DNA of 50,356 nucleotides, taken from NCBI GenBank assembly GCA_029941315.1, contig JAPYQE010000015.1, positions 1-50,356 on the forward strand. Reading direction: 5' to 3'. The DNA comes from GCA-2724215 sp015660315 (lineage in GTDB: Bacteria > Latescibacterota > UBA2968 > UBA8231). Positions 17,174-25,191 of the stretch are shown piece by piece. Positions within the stretch are counted from its first letter, which is position 1; each line of letters begins with the position of its first letter. Under the pieces are notes generated by a model, which did not search any database, had not been told where the DNA came from, and was given only the letters and a program-made list of their open reading frames with translations. Position numbers and translations under genes: made by a program.

Positions 17174-20065
17174 TTAGCGCACACTGCCGTAGACCGTCAC
17201 GAAGGAGAGCGCACTCGTCTCCCTCGCGTTCGGCTGTGCAAAGAGTTCAAGCGTTCTTCTGCTCACTCTCATCCCCAGCAAAGTTTTCAGGGTATAGCCC
17301 AGATACGGCGTGCTGATGGAGAGCTGTACGGCGAGCGATGTTTCGTCGTAATCACCCGTCGTAGCGCCGGGAAGTAGACCGGGAACTTGCTCACTCGCCA
17401 AGACTTCGTCCTGGGTAAAATCGCGAAATACCAACCGCTCCAACCCGACATGAAGATCTACATGGTTCAAAAAAGGACGCTGGAGCAATAGGGAAAAAAT
17501 CCCGCTCCAGTCCTGGCGCTCAGCGGTCGGATCACCGAGGAAACGGCCTATATTATAGGGCGTATCGTCCATGAACAGTTCGTGCTTAAAGCGCGGTTTG
17601 ACAGCAATCCTGCCCAGCGGAAAAGAGTAGTCAATTCTGTTGATTAGCCCCATGCGCCGCGTATTGCGGGCAATCTGACGACCGGTTCTATCGCGAGCGT
17701 TTCCATCTCGCTGGCGGATGAACTCGTGGATGAATTTGCTCTCGGTATTGACGCCCTTATAGGTCTTGCCCTCGAATCCTGCCCACAACCTGTTGACCAG
17801 AGCATCGCGCATCGCCAGCGGGTCGCTGATCGGCTGCATCGACCCGGGCGTATCCAGCGGTCGCCCCAGTTCGGGCCGGGCTTCCACCCATTGCACCAAG
17901 TCGTCGGCGATATTGTCCTGCACCAACTTGAACATATTGTAAAAGGTCGCATTGCCCGCCCTGGGAAAATCGCGCTCATACGCCAGCAGGGCGTAGCGAG
18001 TCAAATTCTTCTCGCCGGTCGACAGACGCCGCACTCGTTCTTGTCCCGCCATCCATTTCAATTCCGGCGTCAACCACGCTCCCCCATAGACATTATAGCC
18101 ACGACGGTCCCGCTTATAAGGATAGTCCGGCTCGTCGTCATTTTCGAAGCGCTCGCCCCAACCATTATTGTTTAAATCCAGGGCGAAGACGAATTCCGGG
18201 CGATCGACATAGTGGCGCAAGAACTGCTCCTCATAGTCGGGTATTAAATTAGGACGCACGGAGGTATTATTCTGGTTGAAATCAGAAATGAAATCGTTAT
18301 TCTCGTCAAGACCGGGAAACACGGCTCCATCGGCCAGCCCCTCCTTGTCGCGCCGTTGGTCGAGCCGGAGATCGTTATCGTCGTTGTCGTCGACCAAGTC
18401 GTAGACAAATTCCGAGCGCGCTTCTTCATCGTCGCTATAATCGGTCCGCCCGCCCTGGTCTGCGAGAAATGCCGTGGAATTGTACTCGGCGTCCATGCCG
18501 AACGCCTCGCCAAAAAAGAAATATGGATGAAAATTTCGGGCGATGTTGAGCATCCATCCTGTCGCCGCCCCATTGCCCAATATACCAGACGAGCTGCGGT
18601 GCGCCTTGCGGGTGAGATTCGGATACTGCCTGAACTGGTGGTTGATATTATACTCGCCGTATATCTGGAATCCGGCCCAATCGGTAACCTCGAGACTGAA
18701 ACCAAAGATCTGCGTGGCCGTCGGCAAGCCGTAGTCAAATACCACCCACCGCTGATTGGAGTTGTCTTTGACGTTATCCGCTGCCCGTGCCACATTCAGA
18801 AATTGAGATTGCGCTCCCAACGGTTCATTATCCGTCTGCACATCCGAGGTCACATCAACGCGATAATCATTGTTCAACAGGAAGCGGAACTTCACTCCGG
18901 TGATATTGTTTACCAGATCGGCATCCTGAATAATGTCTTCTAGCGCTATAACTTCCGGATCCAGTGAGGAGAAGTTATACCTATAGGTAATCTCTCCCTC
19001 ACTACCAGCCCCTTCGGCAACGGGAAAACCATTGCGCGTAAGTCCGCCCTCCACTTGCGGCAGAAAGCCGATCTCACTGCCGACTAGGACCGTGTCCCGG
19101 TCGCCGATCTTAGTGTATATCTCGATATCCCGACTGAAAACCGTTGGGCCACCTGTTCCATCCTCGGGGGAGTCGTCCGATATCCGCACGAGAATCCAGT
19201 TGATACGGTCTTCCAATTGGCCGCTGGTCAGCTTGCCTTTAAAGGGGTTGCCGCCGCGATCAGACTGGCCTCGGTCGTTATGCGCATTGACGAAGGTCGC
19301 GCCCAGTTGCACGGCGTCGTGCACTTTCCAAACACTTCTGAAACCGAGCAGATTGGTAAAATTCTCCGTCACGATGGGAACGCGTACACCCGGGGCAATT
19401 TGGTGCACCGGCAAGCTGATCCTCGACATGAGGGCGGTGGCTTGCAAGCGATCAGCGGCATAATCGAACTGAACCCCATTAAACCGGGTTTTACGCAGCG
19501 TCATGGGCGTCAGCGTCGTATTGATTTCATCGCCAATCGTCACCGACAGATGGTGCTGGCCTTTGGAATCAGTGGAGACGAGTAAGTTGTTGAACCAACT
19601 ATCATAGCGGCCAGAGGGTTTGAGCACGCCCGATCCCTGGGAACTGGTAGGCTGTCGCTGTCGCCAATCATAGACCAGCCAGCCTTTCGTCAGATAGCGC
19701 CCGTACAAGTCGTAGAAATAATCGCCTTCCTGTTTGGTAGAGGAATAACGGCGGAACTTGTCCTTGGCGTAGTTGGTGTAATCCCACTGCCAACGATATT
19801 CGTCGGCCACTTCCTGCGGCATATACCAGCGTTTTAGCGAAGGGGCAAACGTCGATTTTTGCATGCCGGGCCCGGTAGCATAATAGGAGACCCGGTCCAA
19901 TTCGTTTATCCCCAGGCGATTGCCGTAGTCCTGCTGGGCGCCCGCCAGCCCTACCCCGGCAATCAGGCATAGCCCAGCACACCACGCAGCAATAGGGCCA
20001 GCCTTGTTGCGGTAGCGATTGATTCGGCCGATCGACCGAATGACAGAGTTAGAGTTAGGTTGCAT
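17174..20065 (-). CDS. large outer-membrane-type protein, paralogue 1 (963 residues)
   Basis: A signal-like segment (AAWCAGLCLIAGVGLAGAQQ) follows a short basic N-terminus. The rest is rich in alternating hydrophobic strands and aromatic residues, without helices or an enzyme motif, as expected for an outer-membrane barrel with a large N-terminal sandwich. A central acidic block (about residues 555-660) has LVDDNDDNDL, FPGLDENNDFISDFNQN, then DLNNNGWGERFENDDEPDYPY. It matches the next paralogue in WYMPQE/WYVPQE, FNGVQFDYAADR, SDDSPEDG and the acidic block. It starts at 20065, where its ATG overlaps the stop of the upstream paralogue (TAATG), so translation is coupled. I do not recognise the family; the barrel is inferred from composition. 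Confidence 0.75.
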   Translation of the reverse strand: MQPNSNSVIRSIGRINRYRNKAGPIAAWCAGLCLIAGVGLAGAQQDYGNRLGINELDRVSYYATGPGMQKSTFAPSLKRWYMPQEVADEYRWQWDYTNYAKDKFRRYSSTKQEGDYFYDLYGRYLTKGWLVYDWRQRQPTSSQGSGVLKPSGRYDSWFNNLLVSTDSKGQHHLSVTIGDEINTTLTPMTLRKTRFNGVQFDYAADRLQATALMSRISLPVHQIAPGVRVPIVTENFTNLLGFRSVWKVHDAVQLGATFVNAHNDRGQSDRGGNPFKGKLTSGQLEDRINWILVRISDDSPEDGTGGPTVFSRDIEIYTKIGDRDTVLVGSEIGFLPQVEGGLTRNGFPVAEGAGSEGEITYRYNFSSLDPEVIALEDIIQDADLVNNITGVKFRFLLNNDYRVDVTSDVQTDNEPLGAQSQFLNVARAADNVKDNSNQRWVVFDYGLPTATQIFGFSLEVTDWAGFQIYGEYNINHQFRQYPNLTRKAHRSSSGILGNGAATGWMLNIARNFHPYFFFGEAFGMDAEYNSTAFLADQGGRTDYSDDEEARSEFVYDLVDDNDDNDLRLDQRRDKEGLADGAVFPGLDENNDFISDFNQNNTSVRPNLIPDYEEQFLRHYVDRPEFVFALDLNNNGWGERFENDDEPDYPYKRDRRGYNVYGGAWLTPELKWMAGQERVRRLSTGEKNLTRYALLAYERDFPRAGNATFYNMFKLVQDNIADDLVQWVEARPELGRPLDTPGSMQPISDPLAMRDALVNRLWAGFEGKTYKGVNTESKFIHEFIRQRDGNARDRTGRQIARNTRRMGLINRIDYSFPLGRIAVKPRFKHELFMDDTPYNIGRFLGDPTAERQDWSGIFSLLLQRPFLNHVDLHVGLERLVFRDFTQDEVLASEQVPGLLPGATTGDYDETSLAVQLSISTPYLGYTLKTLLGMRVSRRTLELFAQPNARETSALSFVTVYGSVR

Positions 20066-22857
20066 TATTCTACGCCGGCATACACCGAAATAAAAGTAGA
20101 GCCAAAAGACCTGCTCTCATTTTTCCTCACCAAACCCCTGTCCCCTAATATCACGGCCTCCTCCCATAACTTGGTGTAGCTAAAACCGAATTGGGTGGTA
20201 AGTTTGTAACCGAGATAATGTCCGAGGGTCGTCCATTGCAGCGCCAGTACCAGATTACGGAAATCGCCCGTTTCCTGGGCCGGGCCATTAGCCAGCAACC
20301 CATCCTCGTCCAATTCCAACTCGCGAAAGATCGAATACTCCACGCCGCTCTCGACGAAGGAGTTGTTCAACACCGGCAGTCGAGTTTGCACAATGCCAAT
20401 CCCCATCCATTCCTTGCGATCGGGATCGTTATGCAAGAAGGCCGTTTGATTGAGGTATTCGCTTTTTATCTTGGGTTGCAAAACGAGATTGCCAATTTCG
20501 TAGGTATAATCCGCCTTGTTGATCAAGCCAAAAAAGTGCGTACTGCTATTGAGAATCGGCGCGCTACCGCTTTTGAAGGCCTGCCCCTGCTGGTTGTAAA
20601 AGTTGTATTTGATCTTGTTGACTACATTCAACTGCTTAAAGGGCTCGTAATCGAATTGCACATAACTCGAATTCACCCAGGTATCCCTAGCCGGCAATAT
20701 ATCCTCGACATTGGCCAGGGAAATAGTCTGTAGGTTCGGCGTCGGCTCGCGCCGGGCGTCGGTAATATTGTCCTTGACCCTCTTTAGCGAATTAAAGAAC
20801 CGCAAACGCCCCCACTGCGGATGGTCGCGATCATAAACAAAAACGCCGTAGAGTACGTGGTTACGACGATTGGAAGAAATCTCGTCTTCCTTCAGTCGCC
20901 CCACCGTCAGCTTGGCGTCCGGCGTCAGATGCTGGCCGGCGTAGATATTGTAGCCTCTGTGATCCCGGCGATAGGGATAATCGGGCAAATCGTCGTTCTC
21001 GAAACGGTCGATCCAGTTGTTGTTGTTGAGGTCTATGCCGAACAAAAACTCCGGGCGGTCAACGCCATAGCGAAAAAACGGCTCTTCGTAATCCGGAATG
21101 CGGTTGCTCAGGGAAATATTGTCGTTCTGGTTGAAATCGGAGACGAAATCGTTGTTCTCGTCCCACCCAGGGAAAACGATCGGATCCGGTCCCCCTTGGC
21201 CCCAGCGGCTCCAATCGGGCGTGCGGTCCTGGTCGTCGTTGTCGTCGACGAACTCGTAGACCGAGGTGCGTTCGTCGTCGTAAAACACGCTGCCGCCGGA
21301 ATTGACGATAAATGATGAGGTCGAATACCCAGGATCCATGCTAAAGGCTTCGCCAAAAAAGAAATACGGGAACGCTTCCTTCGTGACATTGACCATCCAA
21401 GCTTCGGCGTCGCGCGCATTGGTCTCGAGGCTGCGATCCGCATTGGCAAGAGTGAGGTTGGGGTATTGGCTGTAGGCGCGGTTGATGTCGAATTCGGCGT
21501 AGGCATCAAAACCCATCAACTGCAACACTTCCATCGTAACGCCGAAGATCATATTGGCCGAAGGTAAGCCGTAATCGAAGACGACGCGCTGCTGATTCGA
21601 ATTGTCCGTAACATTGCCCGCGGCGCTTCGTACATCAAAGAGCACGGCACCCGATTGGCTCAAGTCCTCACCGGTAAGCGGTGTGCTGGGCAGACTACCG
21701 CGCCCGGTCTGGCGATCCGACCAGATTTGGATTTTGTAATCGTTGGCCACGACCAGGTCGAACTTGATATCGACAATTTCGGTCGGCCTCGGCCCAATAT
21801 ACGCCAAGTCGGTAAAGTCGTAGTTAATGACTATTTTTTCTTCACCGTCAGCCGCTAGGAATCCCTCTTGTGAGAAACCGCCAGTGATCACCGGCCATTT
21901 GGTCGGATCAGAGACCACCTGCCGCAACCTGAATTCCGTGCGTTTCTTGGTATTAAAATCCTCGGCCGTGATGATGATGTCATGGGCAAATAGCGCCGCG
22001 CCGCCCCGCCCATCTTCTGGGGAATCATCGCTTAGTACCACCGCAATGGCTGTAACCGGATCGCTGCCCTGCTCAGCCCCCAAGGTCCCGACAAAGGGAT
22101 TGCGCTCAAACGCCTCCCCCAGAGTTTGCGAATTATGAGCGTTGACCATCGTCGCGCCAATCTTGACAAAATCCCCAACCTGTGCCGTCACCCGGCCCCC
22201 CATCATATTGGTGGCATTGGTCGCGGTGCTAGGTTGGCGCTCGGGGGTGGTGCCGAGGATTGCCGCGCTGGCCCTAGAAAACAACATCGTAGCCTCGTAT
22301 TTGTCCGAGGCAAAGTCCATCTGTATGCCGTTAAAACGAGGTTTCGAAAAGGTCAGCGGGGTCAGTGAGGTACGGATGCGTTCGCCGATGGTTATGGCCA
22401 GATAATATTGATCACGAGAGTCTGAGGAAACGGTGACGGCGTTGAACCACGAATTAAACCTGGGGTCTTTATAAATTGACGAGCCGAATTGCCCTGGTTG
22501 CGCCTGGTTCCAATCGAAGATCAACCAACCCCAGGTCTGGTAATTGCCGTACATATCGTAGAACGGCCCCCCCTGGCGATTGGTATCGACATAGCGCTGA
22601 TACTGGTCCCTGGCGTAATTGGAATACTCCCACTGCCTGAACCCGTAATCAGTATACAACTCCTGCGGCACGTACCACTTTTTGAGCGCCGGATCGAGCG
22701 CGTCAAACAAGACGCCCGGCCCCCTGGGCTCAAAAGTGAGTTGCGCGCCGCGCTGCGTCCCTAAACGCCGATCCTGAGCGTCAGCCCCGGTCGCCTGAAC
22801 TATCGCAGCAAGTGCAAAGAGGACGAACCACGCGGGTATCCCCCGAAATCTGCACAT
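20065..22857 (-). CDS. large outer-membrane-type protein, paralogue 2 (930 residues)
   Basis: Signal peptide WFVLFALAAIVQATGADAQ. Mature protein begins RRLGTQRGAQLTFEPRGPG and matches the downstream paralogue over most of its length, notably the N-terminal WYVPQELYTDYGF, FYDMYGNYQTWGWLIFDW and FNGIQMDFASDK, and the Asp/Asn block around residues 540-640 (FVDDNDDQDRTPDW, FPGWDENNDFVSDFNQN, GIDLNNNNWIDRFENDDLP). The end consists of strands with aromatic caps (FGFSYTKLWEEAVIL, FGSTFISVYAGVE), consistent with a barrel closing strand. The acidic loops may bind calcium. It lies 63 nt downstream of the first discoidin-like protein gene, so it is likely co-transcribed with it. Function unknown; export or anchoring of those proteins is an inference. 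Confidence 0.75.
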   Translation of the reverse strand: MCRFRGIPAWFVLFALAAIVQATGADAQDRRLGTQRGAQLTFEPRGPGVLFDALDPALKKWYVPQELYTDYGFRQWEYSNYARDQYQRYVDTNRQGGPFYDMYGNYQTWGWLIFDWNQAQPGQFGSSIYKDPRFNSWFNAVTVSSDSRDQYYLAITIGERIRTSLTPLTFSKPRFNGIQMDFASDKYEATMLFSRASAAILGTTPERQPSTATNATNMMGGRVTAQVGDFVKIGATMVNAHNSQTLGEAFERNPFVGTLGAEQGSDPVTAIAVVLSDDSPEDGRGGAALFAHDIIITAEDFNTKKRTEFRLRQVVSDPTKWPVITGGFSQEGFLAADGEEKIVINYDFTDLAYIGPRPTEIVDIKFDLVVANDYKIQIWSDRQTGRGSLPSTPLTGEDLSQSGAVLFDVRSAAGNVTDNSNQQRVVFDYGLPSANMIFGVTMEVLQLMGFDAYAEFDINRAYSQYPNLTLANADRSLETNARDAEAWMVNVTKEAFPYFFFGEAFSMDPGYSTSSFIVNSGGSVFYDDERTSVYEFVDDNDDQDRTPDWSRWGQGGPDPIVFPGWDENNDFVSDFNQNDNISLSNRIPDYEEPFFRYGVDRPEFLFGIDLNNNNWIDRFENDDLPDYPYRRDHRGYNIYAGQHLTPDAKLTVGRLKEDEISSNRRNHVLYGVFVYDRDHPQWGRLRFFNSLKRVKDNITDARREPTPNLQTISLANVEDILPARDTWVNSSYVQFDYEPFKQLNVVNKIKYNFYNQQGQAFKSGSAPILNSSTHFFGLINKADYTYEIGNLVLQPKIKSEYLNQTAFLHNDPDRKEWMGIGIVQTRLPVLNNSFVESGVEYSIFRELELDEDGLLANGPAQETGDFRNLVLALQWTTLGHYLGYKLTTQFGFSYTKLWEEAVILGDRGLVRKNESRSFGSTFISVYAGVE

Positions 22858-22920
22858 CCAATCCCTCCATTAGAAAACAAACACAACACTCATCCCCCTC
22901 GTCTGCGGGAAAACGAGCAA

Positions 22921-25119
22921 TCAATAAACCATTTCGACAACGCCAACTACCGCTTCCTCTTTGGCGTCGGTTTTCAATTCGACGCGGTAGAGGTAGATGC
23001 CCGGCGGCGCCCTATTCCCCGCGGCATCGGCACCATCCCACTCAGCCGCAAAACTGCCGCCGCCCTGTGCGCCCGCAAATAGCGTGCGCACGAGATTGCC
23101 CGCAAGATCAAAAACATGCACCGCAACGGGAGCAGCGCCGACCAGTCGGGTCAAATCGTAGTGTATCCGCGTCAGGTCGTTCACACCGTCTCCATTAGGA
23201 CTGAAAGGGCGCGGGGCGGCCGTGACATTAATCATCAAATTGCCGCCGCTCAGCGGCACTTTCACCGCCAAGTCATTCGGGTCGGCGACCCCCAAGGGGA
23301 TGATATCGTCGTCCCCTACCCCCAGATCAGCCGCGTTGCCACCGACAACCCGCTGGCCGAGATCATCGGTGGAGCTGTTGAAGGCGGTACCGGTAAATGT
23401 CGTGCCGAAACGAAGCACCCGGCATTTAAAGCGGATTTTTACCAGCGCCGCCCGATCCACCGCTAGGTCGCTCTCGGTAATCGCGGGAAAGCGCACCCGC
23501 AGGCGCCGCCCGTCCACCATCTCCACCGCAAATTGACCGCTGTCGTCCTGGACGGGCAAAATACTCAGGTCGACGCCGGTGAAATCCGCCGTCTCGACCC
23601 TGCCGTCGGCGTGCACGACCTCTATCGTCTCGACCTCTTCAGCGCGAACCGGCGTGGCGATCTCAAAAAGGTCAAAACCCAAATCTACACCCCGGCGCAT
23701 CTTGGTCGGCAGCACCGCATAGGTGAAAGATACCGGCACGCCCAGTGCGACCTCTCGCGGTACCACTTCGCTTAAAATCCGTTCGGCCATCGGCGGATTC
23801 GATACGGTAAAAGCCAAGGAGCCCAACGCCCTAGAGGATTCCAACTGCTCGCTGGCGAACTCGACCTTCAATTGAAAATAGCGACGAGGGCCAGGCGACC
23901 CGATAGGCACACCCATTTGATCATCGGCGATATTCTCGGCCGTTATCGTTTCCCCCGTCAAACTGTAGGGCGGTGACCAGCGACTCCAAGCGACCAGATC
24001 ATCGCGCACAACGCCCTTAGTCGAACCGCTCAAATCGTCGTACTCATCCCATGTCAACGAGACCCGGTTCCGCTCGTCGAAGGGCAGACTGTTGAAGATG
24101 TCCAAGGCCTCCTGAATGTCGTCAAAAGCATCGAGGGGAAATTCATCACCTGCGGCCGTAGTGACGACCGCCCCCTCCTGCCACGGCACCTGTTCGTCGC
24201 GGTCTCGATCTACGCGAGTAAATTCCAGCGGCGTGTCATCCCAACCGCTGCGGGAACTCACCAACAGACGCGACCGGCGCTCGACGCCGAAACGCTCCTC
24301 CTGCCAACGAATGCGTCCCCACAATGCCAATCCCTCGCCGAAATCAAAGATATTGGACAGATAATCGGCCCGAGGCACAAAGCCGGACCCGAAGACGCGA
24401 AACTCCGCGATCTCAAAACCCACAGTGGTCTGTGATTTTAGACGGATAAATCGCACATACTGCGGTGGGATCTTCAATTCGACGATCGGCTCTTCATTCT
24501 CCGACTCGAGTTTGACCGTGGTCAGCACCGGCTGATTGGCCACTTGCGTTTCTTCGCTGCCGTCGTTGAGCAGGACTTCGAATCCCCGCATAAAGTCGCT
24601 TTGGAAAGGAAAGTCAGGAGCAACAAAATCGGGGTGCGCATTGCGGGGAAAGAATTGAATTCGCTCGACCCCGAAACGGGCACCCAGATCGAAATCCATG
24701 ATCACCCCGAGCGAATTGACCTGTGAGCCACCGCGAGCAGTCTTGCGTTCGAAGGCCGTCGTGGGATCATTGTCCACCATAAAGACCAGACCGGCTTTTA
24801 TATCCTTCGACAGAATGGTCGGCGCCCCCAACTGCCCACCCCGGTCGAGCAGACCCAAGGCAATATTTATGCTCTCGTCGGCTTGCTGGGGCGAGAGCCA
24901 ACCCGTGCGATCTCTGGCATCGAACTCAATGACATTGCCCGGGGTGTTGCTGAACTCGACCTCGGTCGGGCCGGTTTGCACCGCAGCCGCGATAGCACCT
25001 CCCCCATCCACCCAAGCCAGGCCATTGTCCCCGCCCATAATAATGGTGCGGCGCTCTGCCCCGAGGTCCTGGCCTATCAGGCAGAAAAGGCCCACCAATG
25101 CCACAACCAGCGACTTCAT
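22921..25119 (-). CDS. secreted discoidin-like protein with FlgD-type C-terminal domain (732 residues)
   Basis: Start ATG 25119 has GGGAGG four nt upstream and opens a signal peptide (MKSLVVALVGLFCLIGQDLG). Two segments of F5/8C (discoidin) type can be seen: VFMVDNDPTTAFERKT with FGVERIQFFPRNA, and the ligand-like VRFIRLKSQTTVGFEIAEFRVFG. A conserved YLSNIFDFGEGLALWGRIRW follows, shared with the two related proteins. Then come Ig-like strands and a final ~95-residue domain: FSPNGDGVNDLTRIHYDL, VAVHVFDLAGNLVRTLF, GIYLYRVELKT. That last domain is the FlgD-Ig/type-IX-like fold used as a C-terminal export or attachment signal in FCB bacteria. It probably is a surface adhesin or scaffold, third of three in a row. 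The ligand is unknown. Confidence 0.78.
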   Translation of the reverse strand: MKSLVVALVGLFCLIGQDLGAERRTIIMGGDNGLAWVDGGGAIAAAVQTGPTEVEFSNTPGNVIEFDARDRTGWLSPQQADESINIALGLLDRGGQLGAPTILSKDIKAGLVFMVDNDPTTAFERKTARGGSQVNSLGVIMDFDLGARFGVERIQFFPRNAHPDFVAPDFPFQSDFMRGFEVLLNDGSEETQVANQPVLTTVKLESENEEPIVELKIPPQYVRFIRLKSQTTVGFEIAEFRVFGSGFVPRADYLSNIFDFGEGLALWGRIRWQEERFGVERRSRLLVSSRSGWDDTPLEFTRVDRDRDEQVPWQEGAVVTTAAGDEFPLDAFDDIQEALDIFNSLPFDERNRVSLTWDEYDDLSGSTKGVVRDDLVAWSRWSPPYSLTGETITAENIADDQMGVPIGSPGPRRYFQLKVEFASEQLESSRALGSLAFTVSNPPMAERILSEVVPREVALGVPVSFTYAVLPTKMRRGVDLGFDLFEIATPVRAEEVETIEVVHADGRVETADFTGVDLSILPVQDDSGQFAVEMVDGRRLRVRFPAITESDLAVDRAALVKIRFKCRVLRFGTTFTGTAFNSSTDDLGQRVVGGNAADLGVGDDDIIPLGVADPNDLAVKVPLSGGNLMINVTAAPRPFSPNGDGVNDLTRIHYDLTRLVGAAPVAVHVFDLAGNLVRTLFAGAQGGGSFAAEWDGADAAGNRAPPGIYLYRVELKTDAKEEAVVGVVEMVY

Positions 25120-25191
25120 CTTCCCTCCCGGATGCAACAAGGCAGTACTACCTCCTTAAAAAACATTATCGATGCCACGAGCTTTTCATCG

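Noticed and set aside
18356..18943. 195-codon plus-strand frame rich in Val/Ile
   Set aside because: Antisense of the Asp/Asn-rich coding block; GAC/GAT codons give Val/Ile on the other strand.
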